A program made the translations under genes and the position numbers. This document shows, in pieces, positions 15,400 to 27,864 of a stretch of 64,000 nt of DNA. The DNA is from Cephalopachus bancanus (Eukaryota > Chordata > Mammalia > Primates > Tarsiidae): positions 1,364,001 through 1,428,000 of the forward strand of contig JAPVLO010000275.1 of the NCBI GenBank assembly GCA_027257055.1, in the 5' to 3' direction. Each line of letters begins with the position of its first letter. The first letter of the stretch is position 1. The notes below the pieces were generated by a model. The model made no database searches, was not told the origin of the DNA, and saw only the letters and a program-made list of their open reading frames with translations.

Positions 15400-16355
15400 T
15401 AGTAATGCACCAGAACTAGAAGGTGTTACATGTGAATTTTAACAAGACCATCAAACAACACATCACCTCAGTCTTACACATATTGCTCTCCAGAAGAGAA
15501 AAGGATGAGATGCTGAATGTTATGAGTCTAATATAATCTTTACATGAAAACCAAAAAAAGACAGACTAAGAAAGGTAAATTATAGGCTTAATTCACTTAT
15601 AAACACAGGTGCAAAAAATCCTAAATAAAACATTAACCTAGCAAACCCAGCAATTTCTAGGAGACATACCATGATGAAATACAGGTTTATCCCAGGAATG
15701 TCAACTTGGTATAATATTAGAAAAACTATTATCACAATCACATAATTCATCACATTAGCAGAGCATCTCAATAGATGCAGAAAAAGCATTTCATAAAGTC
15801 CAACATGCATTCATAATTAAAGGGGTGGAAAATACTCTTAGCAAATTAAGACCAGAAAGAGATTTCAATAACAGAGTGAGGATCCACCACAAGCCCAAAG
15901 CAAACTCCGCACTTAGTGATGGACGTTAGCTAGGGCCCTACAGGAAGGAATATAACAAGCATTTGCAGCATCCCTGCTTCCGTTAAAGCTGTACCATCAC
16001 TCTTAACCACAGAAATAAGAAAACAAAAAGGAATTAAAGGATAAGGATTGGGACAAATGGATGAGCTCCAACTGTCATTATTTGCAGGAGACATGCTGTC
16101 CACAGAGAAAATCCAAGAAGCTCTACACACTGCTCAGCAAGTTTGCTGGATATCAGATCAAGACACAAACTCAACAACAATCAGAAAAAGTCGTTTCCAA
16201 AGAGATGTCACCTAGACAGTAGCCAGATATAGACACCTAGGAATCAATCTGACGTAAAAAAAAAAAAAAAATGCAAGACCTTTACAAGAAACTATCTATT
16301 ATTTTATTGAAAGACATAAAAAAAGACATAAAATGAGACCTCCATATGTCATGAG
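15400..16355 (+). mobile_element. Old L1 ORF2 fragment
   Basis: Decayed L1 ORF2 text in direct orientation: AAATCCTAAATAAAACATTA, CAGCAATTTCTAGGAGACAT, GGTTTATCCCAGGAATG, CACATTAGCAGAGC, AGATGCAGAAAAAGCATTT, CAGGAGACATGCTGTCCAC, CAAGAAGCTCTACACAC. It covers the reverse-transcriptase and downstream part, with many stops and small deletions. An A-run sits near 16257-16271. The start is approximate. Confidence 0.8.
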
Positions 16356-16500
16356 CATGTTTTGATGTGGGATGTTGTCTTCCCAGTAAATTCATGAAGG
16401 GGCCATGGCTGAGTCAGGGTCTATGCAGATGTACTAGGTCCTGTGCTGTCCTGTTCCCTCCAGGGGAGGAAGCAATCTGGATCGCTTCTCCACAGCCCCG

Positions 16501-16514
16501 CCAACAGAGGGCGC
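16501..16514 (+). promoter_or_regulatory. CTCF core-motif match
   Basis: CCAACAGAGGGCGC matches the CTCF core CCASYAGRKGGCRS at 13 of 14 positions (the only departure is A for S at position 4) and contains the diagnostic AGRKGGC block. CTCF is a zinc-finger protein that anchors chromatin loops. The site is 15 bp from a long pyrimidine microsatellite. Binding is inferred from motif only. Confidence 0.5.
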
Positions 16515-16528
16515 AGTCAAACTGGAAG

Positions 16529-16533
16529 TTTTC

Positions 16534-16579
<46 letters not shown>

Positions 16580-16697
16580 TTCCTTCCTTCCTTCCTTCCT
16601 TCCTTCCTTCCTTCCTTCCTTCCTTCCTTCCTTCCTTCTTTCTCTTTCCCTCCCTTCTTCCCTCCCTCTCCTTCTCCCTCTCTCCCTCCCTCCCTTT
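16529..16697. repeat. (TTTC)n / (TTCC)n polypyrimidine microsatellite
   Basis: About 50 bases of TTTC repeats pass into a longer run of TTCC and then degenerate TCCC/TCTC pyrimidines. The opposite strand is pure GAAA/GGAA. The apparent proteins across it (SFFLSFF or KERKKE repeats) are artefacts of the tetranucleotide. Long homopurine/homopyrimidine tracts can form triplex DNA. Confidence 0.97.
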
Positions 16698-16734
16698 CCA
16701 ATCCAACCAGTGAGAAATGGTATCAGTGTAATTT

Positions 16735-19100
16735 TAATTTACATTTTTCTTACATGAGAGGTTAAATGTCTTTTTATACCCTTAAAAATGTAAGACCATT
16801 TGCATTTATTTACCTTGCCCATTTTCTATGGAACTTTTAGTCATTTGCTAGCTTTATATTTTAGAGGAATGAACTTTATGATATAAGTTGCAAATATTTT
16901 CTATTGGCTTATTATCTAGCTTTTTTTTTTTTGCTTATAGTGTTTCCCCCTTATATAAAAGAGGTTTTTTCCCTGATACAAATAAATTATCAACATTTTT
17001 TGTATTGCTTTGGGATTTTGACTCATAACTTTCCCTACCTGCAGGTTATTTAATAGTTTACCCATGGTTTTTTTTCCAGTTTTTGTGGTAGCTACCAATC
17101 TAGAGTCATTTGAAATGTATGCACATATATGATGAAAGATATCAATTAAGTTTAATCTTTTTCCAAATGGCTATCTAGCCATCCCAAAACCATTTTAAAA
17201 ATGTTCTGCCTGCTACTGTTTTATTGAGGAAATTTACATTAATGTCCCCATATGAGATTGGCATGCAGTTTTCTTTTATTGAATAATCTTGAGGTTTCTA
17301 TTTTTTTCTGTGCTCTAGAATAATTTAAGTAGCATTGATATTATGTGTTCTTTGAAGATTTCACAGAATTCTCCTGTGAAAATATATAGATTTGGAGTTT
17401 TTTACATTTTTTCCAACGGAAATTGGTTTGTTTAAACTTTCTGTGTCTACTGGGGTCAGTCTGGGTAAATTCTATTTTCCTAGAGAGGTGCCCCTTCTGT
17501 CTAAGTCTTCGCATTTCTTTGCATAGCATTGTGCAAATTAGGTTCTAATTATATTTCTTAATGTGTTCTGTTTTCTTACAGGTTATTTCCCCCATTATAA
17601 TTTCTTATTTTGTGCATTTGTACTCACTTTCTCGCTGTCTCTGTCTCTCTCTCCCTCTCTCCCTTTCTCTCTCTCTGCCTTTCATGACTAGCTTAGAGAT
17701 TTGTACACTTGATTTTTTTCTGAGTCAGTATTTTGTGTATTTATTAACTTCATTATTTTTCTCATTTCTAAAATTCAATAATTTCTAACTTTGCTCTTAT
17801 TTCTGTCACCCTGCTCTCAGTTTACTTGGCTATTTTTATATAACATTTTTAGTTGTATGATTATGTCATTTGTTTACTTCCATTTTTGAGTTTATAACCA
17901 CAGCTTTATGCATATCTCACAGATTGATACATTTTCATTATCATCATATTCAAGAAATTATGCAATTTGGGTTTGTATATTTCCTTTCACCCCAGAACTT
18001 ATTTAACAGAGTTTAATCTTGCAATTTCTACACTGAGAGGCCTTTTTTTTTTTTTTTAACCTTGATTAACTTTTAGTTTTATTGCATCGTGATTACAGAA
18101 TGTCATTTACACTATTCCTATGTTGTGGAACATATTGAGGCTGTCTGTGTAACCTGATACATGTCAACTTTCATAAATGTTCTGTGCAGTCTTGAAACAC
18201 AGTACTAAGTCTATTATCATGGTACAAAGTCTGGTATCTGTGGGGCATATTTCTTTGTCCCCTTCACATGTCTCAGACGGAGAGCGTTAGTCACAGTGTC
18301 CTAAGCGTGCGCTCCCTCCCTTGTCTCCCTGCCTCTCTGTGGTTACTGCTTCAAGAGGTTCTGGAGAGGTTATGTGGAACAAATATAACCACAGTTATCA
18401 TATTTTCTCTGCAACTTGCAGTCTTGAGCATCAGACAGAGTCCCCTGTTGTTTCCTTTAATATTGTGGGGCCGATTCTACCTTGGTTGAAATCAGGATTA
18501 AGACCTCAGATTTCTTTTACCTTCTGTTGGCTTCATTGCTATATGCTCTTCCATCAATTTCAGCCTTTCTGAATCACGTTATTTTAGGTCTGACTTGTTT
18601 ATACAGTATAGTTGGGTGCCAGTGAGGGAGCCACCCTGAAAAAAATCTCTTGTAACAAGTGGGTTAAAGCCACTCTGACTGATGTGGGTACTAGGTTTGG
18701 CCTCAGCTTGGTCTACTCTTGTGTTACATTTACCGTGTGTATTTTACTATGAGGGCTGTTTTCCTGGCTTCTTTAAAAGTTTGCTTTGTTTTTGTATTTC
18801 TTTGAATATTTTAAAAGGTCTGTAATTTTGTTTCAGTGGTCATTCTTATACCAACACCTTTTTACTATTCAATCCAGCTTTCAATGTGATCACCTTCTTA
18901 CCCGCAGGGCAATGAATGAGCTGATTCTTTATCTTTTTTTCTTCCTACTCCAACTTTTGTTTTTATTCATTATTTCTATCTTGTCAGTATATATAACATT
19001 TACATCCATTCCTCCACATTTATCCCTACTTTGATTTACATATGCAATTTTTAAAAGCATTCAATGTTCACTACCAGTGCTTTTGCCAAGGCTTCCCCTA
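16735..19100 (-). mobile_element. Old L1 ORF2, antisense
   Basis: The plus strand reads as the reverse complement of L1 ORF2: TTCTTTGAAGATTTCACAGA, TTTGGAGTTTTTTACATTTT, GGGGTCAGTCTGGGTAAATT, TTTTCCTAGAGAGGTG, the TAGTTTTATTGCATCGTGAT patch, and ATACAGTATAGTTGGGTG near 18601. No frame survives. It may be more than one fragment; both ends are approximate. The short TC tract at 17636-17675 lies inside it. Confidence 0.7.
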
Positions 19101-20137
19101 ATCATCTCTTAACTAGATGAAGCCTTTCTTGTGGCACACATAATTTATGTGACACCCAGAGTGGATCATTTTTAACATCTCCATTCTTTAGGTGGCAAAA
19201 AATTTTCAACATTTGTCACATAAGAACGAGTAATAAACATTATTTCCTTAATTTGATCTGTAACTATTCTAAAAACAATGAGCAATTTTAAAAGATGAAC
19301 TGTAAAGATTATAATTGTAAAAATTATAATTTGAAAAGATATAATTCACATTCAGTAAAATATTTCACGTGTCCACCCAAACTTGCACTTATCAAACAAA
19401 AGTACTGTATCTCTTCATTTGTGCTGATTTACTGTTTAACTTTTAAACACAAACAAAAGCTTTAAGCGGCCACACAGAATGGCAGAATTAAAGAAGCTCA
19501 AGTTCTGTTTCTTTGTCTTTACAATAACTGTGCTTTCATTGGTTACTTCAAATCCCCTATTTAAACAGAGAAATATATAGTGCCACGGAAGGAGCTGTCC
19601 CTGAAGTAAGTTGGAACAATTCTGGACTGTTAGAACTTACTCTCAAAATACGCACAATTCATGAATAACCGACACAGGGACTGACTCTATAATTGGGAGT
19701 TCTCCAAATTAACTGCCATGTAGAATACAACGCTTATTAAAGCATAAGTAATACAAATCTGCTAATTTGTGGCTTATACACATCATTAAAATGTAACAGT
19801 ATTAGGAAGAACTGCTTAGAAATTAGACTAACAAGAGTTTTTTTCAGAGGGAGCATTTTTTCTTTGACTTATATTGCTGAAAAGTGCTGGATCACACTGG
19901 TAATAGAAAACCAACTTTTAGATAGTTTTATCATTCTTTTAAAATAACCTACAGATGATGCAACTCCTTATTGCCTGCACCCAGAACAGACCACTTCTGC
20001 TGTGTCCTCCCTATCCCCTGGCACACCACTAATTCTAGTAGACTCTTCAAGTGGGCACAATATTCTTTTAGTTCTTACGTCACTTAAAGAATGATTGGTT
20101 GCATATACAATCCTTAGCTCACATTTTCTTTCTTTTC
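19101..20137. other. AT-rich single-copy-looking DNA
   Basis: No gene or clear repeat. The part 19380-19830 is AT-rich yet not low complexity and reads like a possible conserved non-coding element, with CTATTTAAAC, TAATTTGTGG and GAATCAT-like cores. The proximal 100 bp may still belong to the antisense L1. Confidence 0.4.
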
Positions 20138-20425
20138 TTTTTTTTTTTCTGAGTCGGAGTCTCACTCTGTCGCCCAGACTGGAGTGCAGTGGCCGCTCCC
20201 GGCCACCGCAGCCTCGACCCACTGGGCTCCAGCGATCTTCTGCCTCAGCCTTCCAAGGAGCTGGAACTACAGGTCCACGCTACATGCCCGGCTAATTTTT
20301 GATTTACTGTAGAGATGAGGTCTCGCCAAGTTGCCCAGGCGGGTCTCGAACCCGCGGGCTCAGGCAATCCACTCACCTCGGCCTCCCAAAGCGCTGGGAT
20401 GACAGGCTGAGCCACCGAGCCTGGC
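20138..20425 (-). mobile_element. Lineage-specific Alu, antisense, younger type
   Basis: Full-length dimer in reverse: T-run, GAGTCGGAGTCTCACTCTGT, the hairpin GTGGCCGCTCCCGGCCAC (20189-20206), GATTTACTGTAGAGATGAGG, GGGTCTCGAACCCGCGGGCT, and CAGGCTGAGCCACCGAGCC at the 5' end of the element. The bases on both sides share an ATTTTCTTTTCTT-like stretch that may be the TSD, although the poly-T makes its limits unclear. High CpG retention suggests relative youth. Confidence 0.93.
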
Positions 20426-20439
20426 CAGTTCATATTTTC

Positions 20440-21110
20440 TTTTCTTGAATTTCTTCAAAATGTTGTGCCACTGCTGCCTTGCTTTGGACATCATTTCACA
20501 AGTCTGATGCCAACCTTTCTTCTCTTTGTAAATAAGTTGGTCTTTTTGCTTGGTGGTTTAGCTGATGTTATTTTTACCTTTAAATCTTAATCTTTCTAGG
20601 GCTTGAGTTGACCATTTCCAGAATGACAGGAGAAAATATTTCCGTGTAAATTCAGGTCTGACTTTATTTCAGGAAAGTTCTTGAATTACAGTTTTAAATG
20701 TTAGTTCTGCTTCATTGCATTGTTTTAGTTCTTTGGGGTCTCCAATTATAAGTATGTTGTATCTTCTCCCAACTGCAACTTTGCTTTGTCCTTTCTGTTT
20801 CTTTCATTCCTGTCTTTGCTGTACTTTCAGACGTAACAACTGTCCCTTTGGGACAGCTTATAATTTACTATTAATTTCAGAGATGACTTTATTCCTCATT
20901 TTCTTTCCTTATCAGCTTCCATTTCATATCTCCTGTTGTTTATTCATATCCAGTCTCATTTTTTGAACTGCTGGTTCATAGAATGTTTTCACATTTGCTG
21001 TGACCTATTAATTATATCTCATTTGTGTCCCTTTACTTCTTGGCTGTTCTCATATAACTAAATATGTTGCTACTCATTTTCTATTCTCTTTTCTTTATGG
21101 TAGCATTGTA
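20440..21110 (-). mobile_element. Old L1 fragment, antisense
   Basis: Reads as antisense L1M: TTTGGGGTCTCCAATTATAA, GTATGTTGTATCTTC, TTTCAGAGATGACTTTATTC, GAACTGCTGGTTCATAGAAT. Its orientation matches the L1 at 16.7-19.1 kb, so the two may be parts of one element separated by single-copy-looking DNA and the Alu. Boundaries approximate. Confidence 0.55.
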
Positions 21111-22505
21111 TGAATGCTAGGTGTACTTAAATTTATGTTTATTTCCATTAGACTCTCCAAAATCAGAAGATTGGGTGAGTGTAGTAGGGAAGGAAGGAGG
21201 TATTTGTGTGGCTTGCTGAAAAATGCAGTTCAGTCTCTTATTACTCTAAAGTATAGTTTCTTTAAATTTTCCTCTTTTTCCTTCCTCTCCTCCTTTTTTG
21301 GTGTTTCATATTCTTACCTGTTGATACTTTGTTGCTTCACTAAGTTCCTTATCTTCAGCTAATTCCTTCTTCCCTTTCACACCAGCCACCAGGGAACACA
21401 CTCCTCTTCAAGGAATGTTCCTCTCTAAGAAGCAGAAACTTTGATTTCCAAGTCCCTCTTTTTATTCCCTCAAAAGCCAATAATCATAGTCACCACATTT
21501 CAGACCTGAGCATTTCCCTAATGAGGGTGGGATGCTCCCCTTCTGAGAATCAACCCCTGTGGCTGTCACCCCTGTTCTGATACCACCAGGCCCCGCTGGA
21601 CTCTCTCATGCACCATCTGAACTGGGTTCCAGAACTCAGTCTCTTGGTCTTCAGAGCTGATTTCTCATCTAGATGTAAATCAGAGATTTGCTGCAATAAT
21701 TGTCTCCTAGTTGTGCTATAATCATAGATTATGGGCAACTTTATTTTCTCTCCTGGTTGACTGTTTGTTTTTTCAGGGGACTATGTAGAGAGATTCTAAT
21801 TTGGTGACTGCCATTATCCTATAGGAATCCCTCTTGATTCAATCATGTTTTTTTTTTTAAAAACACTGCAAGCATAGACAGGAAAGAAATCGGGTATAAA
21901 AACAACTTCTTACCCATTATAAATAGACTAGAAAAGCACAGGCTTTTCATAAGCCACAAGCCTTAGGACAATTAATTGTTGAAGAAAATTGACAAAATGA
22001 AATGAAAATAGAAGTTATTTATCTGGTGAAGTGGGTGCAGGGGTGGCACTAGTATCCTAAGTGTCAGGGGAGTCTGAGGGCTAGTCAGTGTAGTTAAGGG
22101 CACGTCAAAGCACAGCAGCTGGTGACACGTGTGCCTGGTATTCAAAGGCGACCTGTTTGTGTCTGTGCATACACTAGCGCACATACATGGGCACGTGACT
22201 GAGAAAGCAGCACTGGGACTGACTGACAGGAGCCCTTCACCAGCTTTCTGTCTGCCTTCACCCTCTTCACCCTCGTCCTGGGCTTCAGGTTTTGTGATTG
22301 TTTTTTCATTCCACAAAAGAAAAATAATCAGAATGTTCTCACTCTCTCTTCATATCATGTGAAGTTTCCTGAAAGTAGCCTTCCTGACGATTGTTAGAAT
22401 TATAAGACATTAGAATGGATTTTGTAGGACACTTGAAAGTGACAAGATGTAGACGAGACTTTTCTACACAGAAAAAAGTAAAGTGTGTTTCCAAAATTAT
22501 CCCTT
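21111..22505. other. Single-copy-looking DNA
   Basis: No gene or repeat recognised. The first few hundred bases are pyrimidine-rich and may continue the antisense L1. A 10-base T run at 21849 has no element attached. Open frames at 21972-22362 overlap on both strands and show no domain. Confidence 0.45.
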
Positions 22506-23008
22506 AGAAATAGTAATAGGGTATGTTTATCGCACCATTGTTCACAATAGCAAGAACCTGGAAGCAACCATGCTGCCCATCAAAAGAAGACTGGATTAAA
22601 AAAATGTGGTACATATACACGATGGAATACTACACAGCCATAAAAAAAGCAAAATCATGAATTTCGCAGCAACCTGGATGGAACTAGAGTCTATAATACT
22701 GAGTGACCTCTCACAGAAACAAAGATCCGAATATTATATGTTCTCACTCGTATAATGGACCTTGAACATCCAATGTAATACTATAAGAAAATTACTGACA
22801 GTAGTGGGAAACTATGGGTGGGGAGGGAGATGGGATCAATGGTAGCAAATATCTGTCTGGGGACGGGGAAACACCTCTTATCAACAGGGTGCCTGAATGA
22901 AATGTATTTGTAATACCTAACCCTTAACTGTACCCCACAACGTCATAATAAAAAATATTGATTAAATAAATAAAAATTAAAAAATTTTTAAAAAGAAATA
23001 GTAACAGG
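22506..23008 (+). mobile_element. Young 5'-truncated L1 with TSD
   Basis: The body 22521-22993 is an L1 3' end: last ORF2 codons (GATGGAATACTACACAGCC, AACCTGGATGGAACTAGAGT, TCTCACTCGTATAATGGACC), a 3'UTR with a G-rich run at 22816-22834, then AATAAAAAATATTGATTAAA and an A-rich tail. It is flanked by AGAAATAGTAATAGG (22506-22520) and AGAAATAGTAACAGG (22994-23008), a 15-bp TSD with one mismatch. It is very similar to the L1 at 54.8-55.3 kb, so both belong to one recently active subfamily. Confidence 0.95.
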
Positions 23009-23235
23009 AGTAAGAATGATAAATCACTATTATTATTTTAATTATAACAATTATAGAATATACTATATATCATATTATAAATGATAATATGTAACATATA
23101 TCCCATATATAATGTATATATACTCTATACAATATATTACATATTATCTTGTATAAAGTCTTTACATTAAAATAAATTTTATCATATAAAATATAATCTA
23201 TAATAAAAATAAAATAAAAATCAGAGAAATCAGAA
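23009..23235. repeat. AT-rich low-complexity DNA
   Basis: Almost only A and T with irregular TATA/ATAT patches, directly after the L1 insertion. Not a clean microsatellite. The L1 probably chose this AT-rich target, as its endonuclease prefers TTTT/A sites. Confidence 0.85.
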
Positions 23236-24209
23236 ACCATGTATCTGTGTCTTCCTTCCAAAACCACCGGCATAGCATCTACAGCTGTTTTGCACCGGCC
23301 CATGCAAAATGCTGCATTATTTGGGTTTTGCAGAATAACAGCAAGGGTTTAATATTATTCTGGCATATAAAGAAAAACACGAGAACAGACAAGAGGCCAA
23401 GTCATCCAGTTTGCAAATCACATTTGCTCTTTAACAAGCAGTGAAGGCTCGAGTGCGTTCCTGAGATGTTTGAGTTTTGGAAGCTGCAGGCAGTGAGGAG
23501 GCTCTGCATGCCCAGCCTCACCCAAGAGGAGCTGGCATTTCCTTGGGAGACGCAACACCTCCGATGGGATTCGTGAGGAAGTACTGCACTCGCCCCATTC
23601 CGGCTTCAACACCTAAGTGGGAACATTCCAGGAACTACAAGATGACTCAGACCTGAGTCCGTCTCTCAGCTCCCACATGGAATTCTGTTACCTTTTGGCC
23701 CCTTCCATCCTCAGTCCCTTCCTCAGTCTGTGGGTAGTCCATGGCACCAGGCAGTTGAGCATCCTGGAGATCACCTCCATTCTCCAGATGCCTCACCCAA
23801 AGCCCTCTCTATACAGCCTGGGGGTCAAGAAGCTGACAGTCATGCTTGACATGATGGAATGCCTGCTGATTTGTGGGGAAACATTTCAAAACACTCTGCA
23901 TTTCCTTTTATCTCTATACTGAAAGCCCAAGCAGAACTTAGCATCATTTCATGTTTATTTGAAATAAAATACGAAATTTGCTTTATCACCTTAAAACCTA
24001 CTCCCATTCTCTCCTAGTCCAACTTGCTGGTCAAAACTGGCTTGGTATCATCAGAACCATCTAAGAGGCAGCATGGGGTCATCCAGGATCCAGCTGGGTT
24101 TCATCAGAACTAACCAGAACATGAGCAGATTCAGCCTGAACACCACAGCTCTTCAGATTATTTTCCTGAGAATCATTCTTACCATATCAGGGCCAGGTGC
24201 ACAAACCTT
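23236..24209. other. Single-copy-looking DNA
   Basis: No repeat or exon recognised. A plus-strand open frame of 101 codons at 23617-23922 (with a leucine/serine-rich product) has no known domain and no convincing splice context. I see nothing else to call. Confidence 0.45.
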
Positions 24210-24512
24210 CCAAGTTTGCCCCTTATCCAATATAACTGGTATCCTTATCTAAAAAAGGAAATGTGAACATAAACATGCATATAGGAAGAACACCACATGA
24301 AGATGAAGCAGGGATCTATAAGCCAAGAAATGCCAACGATTGCCAGCCAATCTCCAGAAGCAGGGGACAGGCCTAGAATCAATTCTCCCTCAGAACCCCA
24401 GGAGGCACCAACCCTGCTAACACCTTGATCTTGGACTTCCAACCACCAGAACCATGAGACAAGAATTTCTGCTGTTCCAGCTTCCCAGTCTGTGGTACTT
24501 TGTTACAGGAAC
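24210..24512 (+). mobile_element. MaLR/ERVL-type LTR fragment
   Basis: Direct orientation: CCAATATAACTGGTATCCTT, an ACCACATGAAGATGAAGC patch, CCAACCCTGCTAACACC, TTGATCTTGGACTTCCAACC, ACCATGAGACAAGAATTTC and TCTGTGGTACTTTGTTACAG. The end matches the shared MaLR-like 3' motif. The 5' part looks lost. Subfamily uncertain. Confidence 0.72.
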
Positions 24513-25764
24513 CATAGGAAAGAAATTCAGTGCCACTCTGCAGCACTGTGTCTGTTTTTGTTCCCTATGCAAAAGAAAGTCATTGGAGATAAAGGCCTCA
24601 AAAAGGCCAGCCAAAAAATAAGAGCTAATCAGATGTCTACCCCTGGCAGAGTGAGGAAGGACTCAGGGGATAAGGAGGCCTTGTTCACCCACCCTGACCA
24701 ACCTGCTGAAGAAGACACCCAGCTTTGCCTGGGGCCACCTGGCTCTGCCTGCTGACAGGTGGGTCCACACCACCACTCACTTCCAGTTGTCTCTGGGAAT
24801 TTGTGGAATCAGAGCAAGGGTGGACATAGCCCCAGGCCCATCCCAAGGGTCCAATCACAGTTTCCCTTCAGGCCACATGGCATCTGAAGGTACATTCCAC
24901 AAATGCTGCTTCCTCTTCTTCCTTTTTTGCCCAATCCAAACTTCTCTGTGATACAAATAAGAGAATGTTGCAGGATCTTGTTATCAAGGGGCTCTCACAC
25001 AAGGAATTAATAGGTAGCATCTCATTCATGTACCTTCTGGTACTTTTTTGAATATGAACTGTCAACGTGGCAGAATCACAAAAAAGAAATGGGGCAGGTA
25101 TTCACCTGCAGCAAACTCAAGCACAGGTAATAAGCAAAGCCATAAGACAGGATTTGGGGAATGCCTGTATTGCAAATGCCCACAAAAAAAACTAGCATAA
25201 CAACTATACATTAAAACCTAAAACATAGGAACAACATTTGCAACAAAACTAGATGAGAGTGTTTCCCCACGAACCCACAAGTACAAGCAAGGTGGGAGCA
25301 CACTTACAGTCTCAAGACCTGTGTAGTCTCAACATCTGCACAAGAAGCCAAGGGAGGCTGGGGGTGCCTAGGAAACCTGAGAAAGGGAAAGCTCCCAAAT
25401 GACCAACGATGTGCAGGGGAAGCCTGGCAAGGAAGTGGAGTAGGGGAACTGAAAGGGTTTTGCCTACAGCAAGGGAGGGCTAAAGAGCCTCTGTGGGCAC
25501 TAAGGTGGTGTGAACTCTCAGAATGGAAAGTCAGGCTCCCTCCCAACTCGGGACCCACTCTGAGGAAAACGCATCAGGAGTGGCATCAAAATCAAGAAGG
25601 ACAGAGACATAGGGACACAGACTACAGAAAGAAAAGGTCCAGATAAAAGTGGAGAAGGGAACTAGGGATCAGGACATTTCAGGATGTCATAATTTTTAAA
25701 TAATACTACATATAAATAACAGAAGATGCTCTAGCAATGTAGAAAAGCTATCCTGAACCAGGAA
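24513..25764. other. Single-copy-looking DNA
   Basis: No gene or repeat recognised with confidence. The last 100 bp may belong to the L1 that follows. Confidence 0.45.
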
Positions 25765-27715
25765 TGTAAATTTATGAATAAATTTAATGAAATATGTACA
25801 GGATCTATAAGATAAAAAATATAAAATGGTGATAAAGAAAATCAAAGACCTAAACACCTGGGGAGATATATTATGTTCATGGATTGGAAGACGCGATATA
25901 GTTAAAATGTCTATTCTAATCTAAATTGATTGGCAGGTCTTGCCAAACTTTGCGAGGAAAGGCAAATCACTTTGAAAAAGAATAAAATGCCTGATATGAA
26001 GGCCTACTATAGAAATACAGCAATCCAGACTGTGATATTGGCAGAGGGATGGACATATAGATCAATGAAACAGAATAAAGAACACAGAAAAAAATGATCC
26101 ATACTTTGCCTGAGCCCAGGCAACTTGGCCAGACCCATCTCCACAATAAATAAGAAAAATCTAGCCATACATGATAGCGCACACCTGTAGTTCCAGCTAC
26201 TTGGAAGACTGAGGCGGAAGGATCACCAGTGCCCAGCAGGTCAACGCTGGGGTGGCCGTGAGCATGCCACTGCACTCCAGCTTGGTCGATGGAGTGAGAC
26301 TCCAACTCAAAAAAAAAAATGATCCATACCAATATGCTTAACTAATTTTTGACAAAGGAACAAAAGTAACTCATGGAGGAGAGATAGCCTTTTCAATAAA
26401 TGGTACTAGAGTATTTAATCATTCACAGACAAAAAAGAAAAAAAGAAATTTGACCTTAAACCTCATACCTTACACAAAAATTATTTAAATGAACCAAGGA
26501 CTTAAACATAAAACCATAAAACTTCTAGAAAAAATATCATAGGAAAGAACTTTGTGACCTAGGATTAGGAAAAGTGTTCTTATCTATAAAAGGAAAACAA
26601 TGCTAAAAATTGGACCTCATCAGAGTTAAAAACTTCTGCTCTGCCTAAGGTAAGGTTAAGATAATGAAAAGAAAAGTTATAGTCTGGGAGAAAATATTTG
26701 CAAATTACATATCTAACGAAGGACTCGTACCTAGAATATATTTTTTAAAACCCTCAAAGCTCAACAATTTAAAAAAACAAGCAATCTGATTAGAAAATGA
26801 GCAAAAGTGATGAAGAGCCATTTCTCAGAAGAGGGCATACAGACGGCAAAGAATCACATGAAAAGATGGTCAACATCCTTAGCCATTAGAAAAATGCAAG
26901 GTAAAACCACAGTTAGGTGTCACTGCACACCTATGAGAATAGCTAAAACAGCAAACAGTGACAACACCAAATGTTGGCAAGAATGTGGGGAGACTGCATC
27001 ACTCAGACATCACGGCGGGACTATGAAACGGTACAGGCATTCCAGAAAAGTCTGGCAGTTCCTTTAAAACTAAAAATGGATTCACCATACAACCCAGCAA
27101 CCGCAGATAACTGATCCCAGAGGAATGAAAACTTATTTTCACATAGAAACTTGTATGGCTATTCATATAGCAATTCTGTCTTCATAATAACCCCAAACTG
27201 GAAACTATCCAAATGTCTTTCAATAGGCAAACAGTTAAACCAGCTGTGGTACATCCATACCATGGAATAGCACTCAGCAATAAAAAAGGAAAGAACTACT
27301 GACACACATAACAACTTGAGTGAACTTCAAGAAAATTATGCTGAGTGATAAAAGCCAATCTCAGAAGGATACATACTGCAAGATTCCATTTATAAAACAT
27401 ACATGAGATCACACAGATATGGAGTATAGCAGTTGCCAGCAGTTCGGAATGATGGAAGGGGGCCGGTATGGCTACAAAAGGTAGCACACACACACACATA
27501 CACACACAATAACTGGTGAAATTTGAAAAAATTCTGTTGACTACAACAACGTCAATTTCCTAATCTTACCATTGTATTTTCGTTAAGCAAAAAGTTTCAC
27601 ACTGAAGAGGAGTTGAGAAAAGGTTATTCAGAACCCTCTTGAACATTTCTTTGCACCTTCCTGTTGAATCCAAAATTATTCCAAAATTAAGATTTAAAAA
27701 AAAGAGTCGATCAAC
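25765..27715 (+). mobile_element. Old L1 3' half, split by an Alu
   Basis: L1 ORF2 3' half and 3'UTR in direct orientation: GATATATTATGTTCATGGAT, TTGGAAGAC, TTGACAAAGGAACAAAAG, TAATGGACCT-like text, CATGAAAAGATGGTCAACAT, GAGAATAGCTAAAAC, GGTACATCCATACCATGGAA, and a CA microsatellite near 27487-27507. It is interrupted at 26104-26311 by a young Alu. Reading frames are destroyed throughout. Confidence 0.85.
26088..26328 (+). mobile_element. 5'-truncated lineage-specific Alu with TSD
   Basis: The Alu body (26104-26311) starts inside the left arm (GCCTGAGCCCAGGCAACTTG) and continues through ACAATAAATAAG, CCTGTAGTTCCAGCTACTTG, GTGGCCGTGAGCATGCCAC and GACTCCAACTC to the A-tail. AAAAAATGATCCATA occurs on both sides (about 26089-26103 and 26314-26328), an exact TSD. 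The right-arm hairpin is imperfect, the older form. Confidence 0.93.
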
Positions 27716-27864
27716 TCACCCCAAAACATGATGTTGTAAAATAAGGTTTATATTCTAAAATAAGCATGTTTGTCAGATTACATTGTCAATGTGACCTTAG
27801 TCACAGTCAGCCCCTGTGAAATAAACTGTGGTTGGCTTTCTCACCCACGTCTGCTGATAACAAA

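Noticed and set aside
16367..16765. Open frames with SFFLSFFL or KERKKE repeats
   Set aside because: They are translations of the (TTTC)n/(TTCC)n microsatellite.
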